Of a DNA stretch of 64,000 nt, positions 16,679 through 26,692 are shown piece by piece. Source of the DNA: a virus; the IMG/VR virus record IMGVR_UViG_3300033146_004399, positions 62,001 through 126,000 of that record. One strand, written 5' to 3'. Both the position numbers and the translations under genes were made by a program. Positions within the stretch are counted from its first letter, which is position 1. The number at the start of each line of letters is the position of its first letter. Below the pieces are notes generated by a model. That model saw only the letters and a program-made list of their open reading frames with translations, ran no database searches and was not told the origin of the DNA.

Positions 16679-19600
16679 ATGCCGAGATTAAGATCGGAGC
16701 AGATTCAAAATTTAACATTAACTAACGCCCAAATAGGTGATGGTTATACATATGATGCTAATGGCGTCCAAATTGCTGGGTTTGATCCTACAAGATTAAT
16801 AGATCAGCAAAAAATTAAAGATTTAGAATTTCAACCTAATGGTTGGATTTCTCGTGGTATTGTAAATAAAGTAGATGTTTTGCCGGAATGGACAGCAGAC
16901 CTAGAAGGTCGTCTTTTTTATATTGATAGTACTGACCAATTATACTTAGGTATAGGAACAGAACCATGGTTTATATTAATAAGTGGTGATCAGGCTTCAG
17001 GATGGGATGCTGAACTTACAACCCGTATGGGATCAGATGGTACAAATTGGAATGGTACAATGGCTACACAGTTTCAGACTCTCTCTTATACATTTGCAGC
17101 TGATGGTTCAGATTTGTTTGTATATGTCAATGGTTCATTACAAAGATTAGATCATGATTTTGAAATTGTAGATGAAAGAACTATTAGAACTTTACGAAAT
17201 CTAAATGCTAATGACGTAGTAACTATGTTGGTTATTTTATCCAACTCAATGTTAAATTACGCAACTAAAGCTTGGGTATTTGAAAAAATACAGGCTGGTG
17301 GTATTAATCATTCTCTCGATGCTGCTTATGATGACGGAGCAGTGGTAAGCGTTGATTCTCGAGATGTAGATTGGAGATTAGCTCAAGATACTAAATTTAT
17401 AGTAAGTGAAGCTATATCTGGTATAGCTCTTCCTGCTACACATTTAGGTACTAAAGATATAACATCAGGTCACAATTGGCAAACAAGATGGCAAACATTT
17501 GATGTCGTATTAACTAATGCTGGTACAGTTACTGGACCCAAAACGGTAACCTTAAACAATCCAACAGTAACACTTGCAGAAGTAGCAACAGAAATTAGTG
17601 AAGCTTTAGTTACAGCTGGTATTTCAAATTTATATGGTTTTGGTGATACTGGCTTTGCAGGTCTTCAATCAACTGTAGTAGGTAATGACATATCTTTTAC
17701 TCTTGCATCTGGGTCGAATGCACTTCCAATTTTTGGTCTTGCACCACAAGTAGTATTGGGTGATGATGCTTATTCATCTTACCATGAGTTTGGTTTAGAT
17801 GTAGACGCATCTAGTGATGCAGGCCTTGAAGCTGGAGAAAAATTTTGGTTTTCAGTAAATGGAACAGAATATTTTATTACAACTGGTGCCAACGCAACAT
17901 ATGACCAAGTACGTTCTTCAATTGATACAGTATTAGATATTTCGGGGTTTGCAGCCTCAACTGAAGGCGTTTCACCTAATCAAGATATTCGCGTGACAAC
18001 TGATTTAGTTGGATTAGCTAATCCAACAGTGTTAGCTGATATCAATTATGCTGGACAAATTGAAATTACTCAAGTAACTACAGTAGCTGACGTTAATAGA
18101 TCTTTAGATGGTAAATATTTTGCTATTAATTCTATTGATGCTAATCTTTTTGGACATGAAAAACCTTACTATGTTTGGTATCATATTGATGCTGAGCAAG
18201 AAGTAAGTACCATAACTACTACAGCTGAAGATTCAAATGTTACTCTTGCAGGTTCATATTTTGATCTTCATTCACCTACAACAGATTATTTTGTATGGTT
18301 TGAGGTAGAAACACCAGTGTCTGCTGGTTATCAAGAACTTGGTTTGTCAGCACTTAATGCTGGAACAACTACTGGTTTAACAGAGAATACAACTTATTAT
18401 TTTAAGGTTGCAGTGGATGGGCAAGCTCAGCAAGAGTTTAACATCACAACAGCTCCAGATATTCAACCGGTTGCGGAAATTACAGATGTAACTTTCCCTG
18501 CTGATGTTGCTCAAACATATTCTGGTAGGTATTGGGAATTAAATTCACAAACAGGTTCTGGTTATTATGTATGGTATAATATAGATACAGCTGCTGGATC
18601 AGAAGTTACTGATGTAACAACTGTTGCAGACACAGCGCAATCTCTTTCGGGGTTACAGTTTGATATACATACTCCTAGTCAACAATATTATGCATGGCTT
18701 TCTATGATGACCGATCCAGGTCTTCCAGAATTAGCAGAAACTACAGATATAACTACTGTCGCTGATGTTGCACAATCTCTTTCTGGTTCAACATTTTATA
18801 TAAATTCTGCGGATGGTTCACCATACTATGTGTGGTATGAAATGATTACAGATCCTGGTGCTGCTGCAGTTGGTGAAATATCTGAAATAGTAACTGTTGC
18901 AGATAGTGGTCAATCTCTTTCTGGTAAATATTTTGAAGTAAGTACAATAAGTACAGATTATTATGGTTGGTACAGAATGTTGGTTGCCGGTCCTGTCGTT
19001 GGCCAAGAAGAAATTACAGAAATAACAACCGTTAGTGATGCTGCTAAATCTCTTTCCGGAACTTATTGGACATTTAATACTCCTTATAACGAATATTATG
19101 TTTGGAACAGAATGGAATTGACTGCCGCAGAACCTGCTACTGCTGAAGAAAGTACAGCTACTTTTAATTCAAATGTTGTCGGCGATTACGCTGGTCAATA
19201 TATTACAATCCATAATTTTACAACAGCTTATGATATTTGGTTTGATACAACTGGTAGTGATACAGCGCCGGCTGGAGCGATTTCAAATCCAATTGTTGCT
19301 GATATTTCTGGGGCTGCGGATGCAACTGCTATAGCTCTTATTGTAGTTAACGCGGTTAAAGCTGCCACAACAATGTTTTCAACTTCATCGTCTACAGGTG
19401 CTACTATAACATTTGTTGAAGATAACGCTGGTGCTCAGAACAATTCTGCAGACGGTTCAAATGCTGCAGACGTTGACGTTGCAACTTCAGTAACTGGTGC
19501 AGACTATGTTGTTGCTACTTATTCTACAGACCCTGCTCCTGCTTCAAAAACTGGTGTTCAGATTAATGTTGCTGAGAATGATGCTAATACAGTGATTGCT

Positions 19601-22600
19601 TCTGCTATAAATACTCAAATTAATCTTCTTGGTGATGTATCATCTTCAGTACTTGGTGCTGTTATAACAATAACAAATGATGATATTGGTGCTGTTGCAG
19701 ATGCTGTTGATGTTGATTCTGGTTTCTCTACAAATGTAACACAACAAGGTATTTCATCTGCTCCTGCTACTTATTCCACAGACCCTGCAGTCGTTGGTAA
19801 AACGGGAATACAAATTAATATTGCTGAAGATGATAGCGCTGATGCTGTTGCATCTGCAACACAAACGGTATTAGACGGCATGGCTCAGTTTGATGCTGGT
19901 GTTGTTAATAATACTGTAACAATTACTGCTACTACTTCTGGTGCTACGGCTGATGCTACTGCAGGTAATTCTGGTTTTGCGGTTTCAACTACGCAACAAG
20001 GTTCAGATTATATTGCCCCTACTTATTCTACGGATCCTGCACCTGCTTCAAAAACTGGTATTAAAGTTGTAATAGCTGAAGATGATATTGCTGCCGATGT
20101 TGCAGAAGCAACACGAACTGCTATTGATTTACTTGGAAGTTTTAGTGCTACAAGATCAAACAGCACTATTACTATTATTGATGCTACAACTGGTCCTGTT
20201 ACTGATGCTGTTGATATTGATACAGGTTTTGCGATTTCTGTAACTCAACAGGGTCAAGATTATATTGCTCCTACTTATACAACTGAACCCGCTGGTACAG
20301 GCATTGGTATTAAAGTTGATATAGTGGAAAATGATACAAATATAGCAGTTGCTCAAGCTGTCGAGGCTGCATTTAATGGAACAGTTGGTTTTTCAGCTAC
20401 TCGTACAAATGAAACAGTAACTATAACAAATGATGTTGGTGGAGTTGCAACTAACGCAGCAGCTTCAAACTCTGGTTTTACAATTAATATCGTTGAACAA
20501 GGTTATGAAGCTTATAGTTCTACAGACCCTGCTATTATTGGCCGTACTAGTTTACAAGTTAACATAATTGAAAACGATACAGCAGACGCAATTGCTGCAA
20601 AAACTTCTACTGTTATTAACGCTTCAGCACATTTTTCATCTAGTGCTTCTAATGATACGGTAACAATTATTGATGCTAATGGCGGTGCTGTTACAGATGC
20701 TGTTAATGTTGACATTCCTGCTGGTTTTTCGGTTAATGTTTCTACTCCTGGTGTAGATTTTATATCTGCCGATGTTTCTTGGGGACAAATTCTTACATTA
20801 TTAAATGTTTCTACAACATCAGCTGCAACCTGGGCGTTTAATAATGGTGATATTAGACTTACTTCTGATACTATTGGTTCTTGGACTGCTATATCGTTAG
20901 CTGCTGGCACTACTGGAAATGATTTTTTCAGTTCTGTGAATGATTTTGTATCTTTTGATGCTGAAATTCCTGGTGTCTCTTCTTATTCTGCTCAACCTGC
21001 TGGCGTAGGTACTCCTATTAAAGTGCCTGTACTCGTTGGTGCAAACGCTGTTAATGTTGCTTCTTCGATACAAACTGCTGTTGATACTGAAGGTGATTTC
21101 AATGCTGCTGTTGGTGTAAATGTGGGTGTTGATGATCACATTATAACAGTTACAAATGTTGCTACTGGTTTTGTTACAGATATTGCAGATCATGGTACTG
21201 CTTTTGGGCTTACTGTTTTTAATCAAGGTGCTAACGAGTCTACAGACCCAGTTGGTATAGGTACTGGTATTCAGGTTGATATCAATAAAGATGATAGTGC
21301 AACTGATGTTGCAACAAAAACACAAGCGGCTGTTGACTCTGATGGTGAATTTTACGTTACCAGATTAGATGCTGTTCTTTCAGTACAAAATGATTTCTCT
21401 GGTGCTGTTACACTTGCTGCTGATGTTGATTCTGGTTTTGCTTTTACACGGACTGGTCTTGGTGAAGATGTTAAATATGGTATTTTTAGTGCTAATGGTT
21501 TAAACATAACACTTCCTGCAGCTGTTGATGGTATTGATGCTGTTCCAGCGTCTATCGCTGTTGGTACTGCTGATTTATCTGGTGGTTATAATTTTTACAC
21601 ATTTCCTAAAGACTTCGCAGTTGTTATTAGCGGTGAACCTTTAGTTGAAGTTTTCCTAGATGAAGCAGCTTATAATGCAAGTGAAGTAGTTAGTAAAGCA
21701 AATACAAAAATAGCTGATGCTGGTATTACAAATCTTGAAGCTTATCAAGAAGCTGGACATATAGGTTTTAGAACACTTCTTACTGGTTTAGCTCAAAGTC
21801 TTGATCTTAGAGATTCATTATCTGATGCTCTTGTGACTCTTGGTTGGACAGCAGGTATTTATTCCGGTACGTTAGGTCCTGCAGATTCTATCTTTCAAGT
21901 TGACGCTCTTGCATCTGGTAATGAAATTAGATTTGATGCTGATGTTTTACCTCTTGCAACCGGTACAAATAACATTGGTTCTGAAGATTATAAAGTTAAA
22001 GAAATTTGGGCTCAAGATGCTCACTTTGATGCCGGTACAATTTATATTGGTAATGCAAAAATATCAGAAGAAACTAATGAATTTGCCTTTACTGTTGATG
22101 ATGGTGTTAATGAATGGGATCATTTTGGTAATACAAACTCCGCTATTGCTCCTGTTGGTGCTGACAGAATTGGTGTTGCTGGTGTTGTCGGTGTTATTCC
22201 TGAAATCAGTGGTGGCAGTGCTGCTCCTGGTGATCCTGGTACTCTTCAAGAAATGCTTACTGGTTTTGCTAAAAGCGCTGGTGGTGTAAAAGTATTTCCT
22301 GATATGGGAACAACAACTGGTACATACGGCGATCCAACTAATCTTAAAGGTTTTTTACTTGAAAAAGCTGCTGGTCTCTATTTAAAAGTTGGTGAAATTG
22401 TATATATTAAAGACATTAACCGTTCAGTTATGGTACTCTTGCAAGGAACCGGTGTGGTTGAAGATTTCGACTGGACATACTTAGAAGGTGCTGTTCATGC
22501 TGTTGGTGGAGAGAGCATTAAATATGACTTAACTGCACTTGATGCTAATGGTGCTCCTACTACTGGTACTCTTCCAGTTGATTCCTTTTATGTTAAAACT

Positions 22601-23152
22601 ACTGGTGGTATTAAATTAGAAGTAGGGGAAAATGGAGAAGCTGTATCGATAACAGATAATAATGTAAGTGGTATAGCATTATTAGGTCCAGGAACCTCAG
22701 GCTCTAAAATTGATAATTTTGAAAAAGTATATAATGCTGTATGGAATGATATTGCCGACTTTATAGAAGTTGAAGCTGGAATCGAATTAGAGTTTGGTAA
22801 AGTATACACTCGTAAAGCAGATGGTACTCATGGTATCTCTTCTACATATATGGAGAAAGGTATATTAGGTCTTGCCTCTGATACGTACGGTTTTGGTGTT
22901 GGTAAGAAAGATAATGCTGTTGGAACTCAAATTCCTGTAGCTATCGGCGGTATTGTACTTGCTCATGTTAAAGAAGAATACGAACCCGGTACTGCATTAA
23001 CATGTGGTCCTAACGGTATTCTCATGGAATTTAAACTTGAAGATAAGAGAAACTTCCCTGAAAGAATAATCGCTACATATTATAAGCCCGAAGTCAGTGA
23101 AGAATGGAATGGTATTACTGTTGATGGAAGACATTGGGTAAAGATTAAATAA
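16679..23152 (+). CDS. Giant repeat fibre / adhesin (2157 aa)
   Basis: The largest gene in the window, with ACAGGAGG before the ATG. Residues about 1-460 are a fibre-like head (WISRGIVNKVDVLPEW, DLFVYVNGSLQRLDHDFEIV). About 460-860 holds roughly eight repeats of 43 residues (EITDVTTVADVAQSLSGxxF...YYVWYxM). About 945-1600 holds seven repeats of 80 residues (YSTDPA...TGIQINIAEDD...VTITN...DSGF...QQG). A low-complexity core follows. The C-terminus (about 1860-2157; YNAVWNDIADFIEV, GILGLASDTYGFGVG) resembles autoprocessing or chaperone ends of phage fibres. It is probably a long side fibre or tail spike. No enzymatic motif is seen. Confidence 0.85.
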   Translation: MPRLRSEQIQNLTLTNAQIGDGYTYDANGVQIAGFDPTRLIDQQKIKDLEFQPNGWISRGIVNKVDVLPEWTADLEGRLFYIDSTDQLYLGIGTEPWFILISGDQASGWDAELTTRMGSDGTNWNGTMATQFQTLSYTFAADGSDLFVYVNGSLQRLDHDFEIVDERTIRTLRNLNANDVVTMLVILSNSMLNYATKAWVFEKIQAGGINHSLDAAYDDGAVVSVDSRDVDWRLAQDTKFIVSEAISGIALPATHLGTKDITSGHNWQTRWQTFDVVLTNAGTVTGPKTVTLNNPTVTLAEVATEISEALVTAGISNLYGFGDTGFAGLQSTVVGNDISFTLASGSNALPIFGLAPQVVLGDDAYSSYHEFGLDVDASSDAGLEAGEKFWFSVNGTEYFITTGANATYDQVRSSIDTVLDISGFAASTEGVSPNQDIRVTTDLVGLANPTVLADINYAGQIEITQVTTVADVNRSLDGKYFAINSIDANLFGHEKPYYVWYHIDAEQEVSTITTTAEDSNVTLAGSYFDLHSPTTDYFVWFEVETPVSAGYQELGLSALNAGTTTGLTENTTYYFKVAVDGQAQQEFNITTAPDIQPVAEITDVTFPADVAQTYSGRYWELNSQTGSGYYVWYNIDTAAGSEVTDVTTVADTAQSLSGLQFDIHTPSQQYYAWLSMMTDPGLPELAETTDITTVADVAQSLSGSTFYINSADGSPYYVWYEMITDPGAAAVGEISEIVTVADSGQSLSGKYFEVSTISTDYYGWYRMLVAGPVVGQEEITEITTVSDAAKSLSGTYWTFNTPYNEYYVWNRMELTAAEPATAEESTATFNSNVVGDYAGQYITIHNFTTAYDIWFDTTGSDTAPAGAISNPIVADISGAADATAIALIVVNAVKAATTMFSTSSSTGATITFVEDNAGAQNNSADGSNAADVDVATSVTGADYVVATYSTDPAPASKTGVQINVAENDANTVIASAINTQINLLGDVSSSVLGAVITITNDDIGAVADAVDVDSGFSTNVTQQGISSAPATYSTDPAVVGKTGIQINIAEDDSADAVASATQTVLDGMAQFDAGVVNNTVTITATTSGATADATAGNSGFAVSTTQQGSDYIAPTYSTDPAPASKTGIKVVIAEDDIAADVAEATRTAIDLLGSFSATRSNSTITIIDATTGPVTDAVDIDTGFAISVTQQGQDYIAPTYTTEPAGTGIGIKVDIVENDTNIAVAQAVEAAFNGTVGFSATRTNETVTITNDVGGVATNAAASNSGFTINIVEQGYEAYSSTDPAIIGRTSLQVNIIENDTADAIAAKTSTVINASAHFSSSASNDTVTIIDANGGAVTDAVNVDIPAGFSVNVSTPGVDFISADVSWGQILTLLNVSTTSAATWAFNNGDIRLTSDTIGSWTAISLAAGTTGNDFFSSVNDFVSFDAEIPGVSSYSAQPAGVGTPIKVPVLVGANAVNVASSIQTAVDTEGDFNAAVGVNVGVDDHIITVTNVATGFVTDIADHGTAFGLTVFNQGANESTDPVGIGTGIQVDINKDDSATDVATKTQAAVDSDGEFYVTRLDAVLSVQNDFSGAVTLAADVDSGFAFTRTGLGEDVKYGIFSANGLNITLPAAVDGIDAVPASIAVGTADLSGGYNFYTFPKDFAVVISGEPLVEVFLDEAAYNASEVVSKANTKIADAGITNLEAYQEAGHIGFRTLLTGLAQSLDLRDSLSDALVTLGWTAGIYSGTLGPADSIFQVDALASGNEIRFDADVLPLATGTNNIGSEDYKVKEIWAQDAHFDAGTIYIGNAKISEETNEFAFTVDDGVNEWDHFGNTNSAIAPVGADRIGVAGVVGVIPEISGGSAAPGDPGTLQEMLTGFAKSAGGVKVFPDMGTTTGTYGDPTNLKGFLLEKAAGLYLKVGEIVYIKDINRSVMVLLQGTGVVEDFDWTYLEGAVHAVGGESIKYDLTALDANGAPTTGTLPVDSFYVKTTGGIKLEVGENGEAVSITDNNVSGIALLGPGTSGSKIDNFEKVYNAVWNDIADFIEVEAGIELEFGKVYTRKADGTHGISSTYMEKGILGLASDTYGFGVGKKDNAVGTQIPVAIGGIVLAHVKEEYEPGTALTCGPNGILMEFKLEDKRNFPERIIATYYKPEVSEEWNGITVDGRHWVKIK
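18061..19260 (+). repeat. Repeat array 1 in giant fibre (about 43 aa units)
   Basis: About eight degenerate coding repeats of around 130 bp. Each carries a TTVADxAQSLSG motif followed by YYVWY about 20 residues later. One non-repeat insert (LSALNAGTTTGLTENTTYYFKV) interrupts the array. Confidence 0.8.
19510..21475 (+). repeat. Repeat array 2 in giant fibre (about 80 aa units)
   Basis: Seven degenerate coding repeats of about 240 bp beginning YSTDPA or STDP. Asp-rich motifs (IAEDD, ITNDD, VDSGF) resemble calcium-binding beta-sandwich repeats of bacterial adhesins; that comparison is inference. Confidence 0.8.
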
Positions 23153-23160
23153 TTACATAA

Positions 23161-23185
23161 AAACCTCCTCCGGGAGGTTTTTTTT
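23161..23185 (+). terminator. Strong terminator after giant fibre gene
   Basis: AAACCTCC-TCCG-GGAGGTTT followed by T-run, 8 bp after the stop codon. Confidence 0.9.
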
Positions 23186-23208
23186 ATACTCTTTCAGCAT
23201 ACTTAATT

Positions 23209-23236
23209 TTGGACAATTTTAATAATATGGTATAAT
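23209..23236 (+). promoter_or_regulatory. Sigma70-like promoter
   Basis: TTGGAC, 16-bp spacer, TATAAT with TGG before the -10. It directs the lipoprotein gene at 23287 and has the same geometry as eight other promoters in the window. Confidence 0.75.
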
Positions 23237-23286
23237 TAAACATAACAAAGTACAGATGGTGCTTAATAAGAATAAGAGGTGATAAG

Positions 23287-24681
23287 ATGAAAAAAATTAT
23301 AAGTTTAGTTATTTTGGTTCTTTTGGTATTTATGAGTTGTGATATAAACAACTTGGTTGATAACGCTACAGATAATAGTGCTACAGATAATAGTGCTACA
23401 GATAATAGTGCTACAGATAATAGTGCTACAGATGATAGTTATATGATTGAAGGTAGGATTATAAATCTTATTGCAAATTATAGTTCTGCTACATTAGTAT
23501 ATAATTATGAAATAACTTCAAAAAGTTCTTTTAGAGGTATTATTGCTATTGACAATGAAGTAGTTATAGCAGTAAGTGAAATTCCTGGTATTGGTACAGT
23601 GGTTAAAACTGAGAATGGTAAGTATTATTTAGAAGATGTAAATACTTTTAATGAAATTATGCTGCCAGCTGGTACAACTACTTTACATATTTATCAGTTT
23701 AGTAAATATGGTACAGATATTTATTATGGTGTTGATAATAAACTTTATAAAGAACCTTTTAGTGGATTTGATAATAATTTTAATGGTACGGTTATAGTTG
23801 ATGGCCAGATATTTTCTGATACTGGAAACCTTATAACTGAACTTCAATATGTTGTAAGTGATACAGGAGAAGTACGATATAATACAAGAGGAGTTAGTGA
23901 TGGCGTCCACATGGATAGTGTTCAATTGGAATGGGATAGTAATGGAACTGCTACTGTAGACGATGATACTTCTCATTTTAATGATAATAAAACTTCTGTA
24001 AATTTTTCTTATGCATATTGTAATGCTGATGGTAATTTAGTTGCAATGTCAGATAATACAATTTTAAGTTATGATGTTTTGGTAAATGGATCATCTTATA
24101 TTGCTCCATTAGGGTTCAACATTATGTTTTTTGGCCAAAATCAGGAATTAAATAATGTTGCAGTATATAATAGAATTGATTCATCTAACCCATGTGCATG
24201 GACTGGAGATTTTTCTTTTCCACGAGATACTATGTTTCATTCTTATAGAGATCATCAAGTATATTTTGTAAATGATAATGAAAGAAAATATATTGAATTA
24301 AATTCTGACGGTGATGATGTGGTTGTCAAAGTTCATACAACATCTTCAACTGGTATAACGGAAGTGGGAACATTTAACGTTAATTTTGAGACTGTTGATA
24401 CTTATGACAAATTGATTCCTAATATGTGGGTTGATACTAACAATGATGTATACATAATAGTAGGAAATAAACTTTATAAAAATACTATTACAGATGGATA
24501 TGAAAATATAACTGATATGACTGCGTTTTATACTCACGGTTCAAGGCTTGATGCTGTAACTGTACTTCCTCGAGCAAACGTTAATGATCCTGCAACAATT
24601 ATAGTTATGGACGAAGGTGTTAATTGGTATAATACTGACGGTTCTCCTTATACTGGTGCTAATATAGTAGCAGAATATTAA
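23287..24681 (+). CDS. Phage-encoded lipoprotein
   Basis: 464 residues. Signal peptide with basic MKK start, hydrophobic core and lipobox FMSC; Cys18 is the likely lipidated residue. A linker of five ATDNS repeats follows at about residues 27-51, then a beta-rich domain with regularly spaced strands suggesting a propeller (repeating NKLYKxxxx and DGxx turns). It has its own strong sigma70-like promoter, so it may be made early. It would be anchored in the host membrane; superinfection exclusion or receptor masking is plausible by analogy with other phage lipoproteins, but unproven. Confidence 0.8.
   Translation: MKKIISLVILVLLVFMSCDINNLVDNATDNSATDNSATDNSATDNSATDDSYMIEGRIINLIANYSSATLVYNYEITSKSSFRGIIAIDNEVVIAVSEIPGIGTVVKTENGKYYLEDVNTFNEIMLPAGTTTLHIYQFSKYGTDIYYGVDNKLYKEPFSGFDNNFNGTVIVDGQIFSDTGNLITELQYVVSDTGEVRYNTRGVSDGVHMDSVQLEWDSNGTATVDDDTSHFNDNKTSVNFSYAYCNADGNLVAMSDNTILSYDVLVNGSSYIAPLGFNIMFFGQNQELNNVAVYNRIDSSNPCAWTGDFSFPRDTMFHSYRDHQVYFVNDNERKYIELNSDGDDVVVKVHTTSSTGITEVGTFNVNFETVDTYDKLIPNMWVDTNNDVYIIVGNKLYKNTITDGYENITDMTAFYTHGSRLDAVTVLPRANVNDPATIIVMDEGVNWYNTDGSPYTGANIVAEY
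23365..23439 (+). repeat. 15-bp tandem repeat (5 units)
   Basis: GCTACAGATAATAGT repeated four times exactly plus a fifth copy with one change. Encodes the ATDNS linker after the lipidation site and is prone to in-frame length change. Confidence 0.95.
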
Positions 24682-24702
24682 ACCTAATAAGATTAAATTT
24701 CA

Positions 24703-24727
24703 GGCTCCCGAAAGGGAGTCTTTACTA
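24703..24727 (+). terminator. Hairpin after lipoprotein gene
   Basis: GGCTCCC-GAAA-GGGAGTC, a 7-bp stem with a GNRA tetraloop followed by a short TTTA tail. Probably a weak terminator. Confidence 0.55.
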
Positions 24728-24741
24728 GGTAGGGGGGATAT

Positions 24742-25338
24742 GTGAAGAGTGTAATAAAAGTGTTAAAAGATAAAAATCTTAATTTTAAAGTTAAAGAACG
24801 TAAAAATAAAATTATTTTTAAATTTGAGAATAAAAAAGATTTAGATGCTGCAATTATGATTGTTAGAACTCCTCTGAATAGTGGTAATGACGTGCTTGAC
24901 ACACATTGGGAAGAGCATAAACAATTATTTGTTCAGAAATCTAATGCTAAGAAATTAACAATGACATTAATTGACATAGATGTTATAAAGCAAGAACCAA
25001 ATCCAATAGTTAAAAATGACGACGGATCATATACACTTACAGCTACTAAGAATGGAATGGAGAATTTTCTTAAATTAACATTTCAAAATGAATTTGGTAT
25101 TACTTTGAAAAAAGGCGTAGGTAAATTTAAGACTGAAAGAGAAGCAAGTGAAGCATACGATTCTTTAATTAAAGATGATTTTATTCCATCTTGGGGTTAT
25201 ACTTTCAATCTTAAGGGTAGAAAAATTATTTGTGGTATCGCTTTTTTACACGAAATGACATTTTTTGATTCATTAGATGATTCTAGTTATATGGATGAAG
25301 CTGTAAAGAAATATAAAGCTATTGAAATAAATCCTTAA
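24742..25338 (+). CDS. Unknown protein
   Basis: 198 residues from GTG; a GGGGGG run at 24733-24738 may serve as the ribosome site. Lysine-rich with alternating beta strands (LNFKVKERKNKIIFKF) and a helical C-terminus. Converges on and overlaps the minus-strand gene by 20 bp. Not recognised. Confidence 0.65.
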   Translation: MKSVIKVLKDKNLNFKVKERKNKIIFKFENKKDLDAAIMIVRTPLNSGNDVLDTHWEEHKQLFVQKSNAKKLTMTLIDIDVIKQEPNPIVKNDDGSYTLTATKNGMENFLKLTFQNEFGITLKKGVGKFKTEREASEAYDSLIKDDFIPSWGYTFNLKGRKIICGIAFLHEMTFFDSLDDSSYMDEAVKKYKAIEINP

Positions 25339-25960
25339 GGCTATCGTCCTCTTGCTCTATTTCATCGGCACCTATTATTCTACCATATGTTTTAGCCCCA
25401 TATTCAATTTGGGGCTTTATTAAATTAGTTTTATGGCCTCGTCGAAATATAATATGCATATCCCATGATGTATGTTGTTCTCCTGGTAATGATTTTATTT
25501 TAGAGTCATATGATAGAGATTTATTTTTATTTGTAGCATTTAATGCATACTCTCTTATACTACGAATCATTTGAAGATATACATTATCGTCCATAACAAA
25601 TTTATTTATTTTACTAGGAACGCTTTTCTCGAAACCGTAATTTTTAGCAAAATTTCGTCGTAAACTATCTTCAAATTCTGATAATGATTTAAATTGTTTT
25701 ATACCATTACCAAATATAGAATCTAGTCCTTCGGTTTTAATTATTACGGGTATGTGTACTTTACCCTCTACGTCAATATGGGCAAATTCTATAGTCATTT
25801 CACCTACTTCTCTTCCAGAGTTTATTGTGCGATCTCGTCTTATTTTTTTCTTTCTGTTAATTTCTATTGTTTTTGTATTATTCTTAATACGTTCTTTTCG
25901 TCTAAGATGAAGTTGTTTATCAAATTTATTATTTTCATTCATTACTTGTTTTAATTTCAT
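25319..25960 (-). CDS. Unknown basic protein
   Basis: 213 residues with a strongly basic N-terminus (residues about 16-43, RRKERIKNNTKTIEINRKKKIRRDR) that could bind nucleic acid, then a mixed domain (DGRRG-poor, HIPVIIKTEGLDSIFG). Ends in TAG inside the 3' end of the convergent gene. Its promoter-like AAGATAA motif lies 5 bp upstream of the start region. Function unknown. Confidence 0.65.
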   Translation of the reverse strand: MKLKQVMNENNKFDKQLHLRRKERIKNNTKTIEINRKKKIRRDRTINSGREVGEMTIEFAHIDVEGKVHIPVIIKTEGLDSIFGNGIKQFKSLSEFEDSLRRNFAKNYGFEKSVPSKINKFVMDDNVYLQMIRSIREYALNATNKNKSLSYDSKIKSLPGEQHTSWDMHIIFRRGHKTNLIKPQIEYGAKTYGRIIGADEIEQEDDSLKDLFQ

Positions 25961-25964
25961 ACAA

Positions 25965-25971
25965 TTATCTT
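25965..25971 (-). promoter_or_regulatory. Candidate phage promoter (TATAAGATAA motif)
   Basis: Minus-strand TGTATAAGATAATTGTAT matches the copy at 673-690 over 18 bases, but lies so close to the start (25960) that the leader would be very short. Confidence 0.4.
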
Positions 25972-26000
25972 ATACAAAAAGCATATTTATTTATACTTGT

Positions 26001-26010
26001 TGTAAGATAA
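26001..26010 (+). promoter_or_regulatory. Candidate phage promoter (AAGATAA motif)
   Basis: TGTAAGATAA, 18 bp before the start at 26028. Confidence 0.4.
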
Positions 26011-26027
26011 AATCAAAGGAGATATTA

Positions 26028-26684
26028 ATGCCGATAGAAATTGGTCTACTAAATGTAGATATGAATTTTATAAATAAACCTGAAGTTGTAGGAAATCAAT
26101 TGATAAATAATGATTTTATAAGTACAACCGATATAAAAACTATGCTTCATAGAAATTTGAAACCTGAAGCAATAGTAAAAAAAATGAAATTAAAACATAA
26201 ACATAGAGGGGTTATAACCTCATCAACAGAACAAATTCTCCCTTATTATAAAAAACTTATAGATAAGAAAGTACTTATACCAAAGAGATTTTCATTTGTT
26301 AACGTTAGTTCCCATTGTAACATATATTCATATGGTGGTAGTGCAGAATATATGGGTAAAGATGAGATACATGATTACAACCACCATAATGCATTTGTTT
26401 ATCTTTTTAAGAAAGGATATATAGATAAAATAACTTGGGTTGTTCCAGATCACTATACCGAGAATCAAATAGACGGACATTTTAAAGCTATGGATTTTTA
26501 TAAAAAAAATGCTTATCATATTATAAGTATAAATCAAGGATTAAGAATTATAGTACAAGTAATTAAATGGAGTCAATTTTTAACATCTAAATATGAATGG
26601 AAAGCAATAACACTTATTGCAAATCCACACACAGCTAAATATACATCGGAAGATTTACAAGAATTAAAAAAGTTAATTAGTTAG
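26028..26684 (+). CDS. Unknown protein
   Basis: 218 residues, AAAGGAG before the ATG. Mixed alpha/beta with histidine-rich patches (KHKHRG, HDYNHHN, VVPDHYTENQIDGH). It ends in TAG, with a TGA three codons further overlapping the next start as ATGA. Lies at the head of the run leading to terL. No family recognised. Confidence 0.65.
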   Translation: MPIEIGLLNVDMNFINKPEVVGNQLINNDFISTTDIKTMLHRNLKPEAIVKKMKLKHKHRGVITSSTEQILPYYKKLIDKKVLIPKRFSFVNVSSHCNIYSYGGSAEYMGKDEIHDYNHHNAFVYLFKKGYIDKITWVVPDHYTENQIDGHFKAMDFYKKNAYHIISINQGLRIIVQVIKWSQFLTSKYEWKAITLIANPHTAKYTSEDLQELKKLIS

Positions 26685-26692
26685 GAGAAAAA

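Noticed and set aside
19510-21475. Regular 240-bp repeats and several long antisense ORFs
   Set aside because: The repeats are degenerate coding units of the giant fibre; the antisense ORFs are by-products of its repetitive codons.
25394-25421. Hairpin with GCCCC/GGGGC arms resembling a terminator
   Set aside because: Lies inside the coding sequence of the minus-strand gene 25319-25960 without a T-run in the right place.
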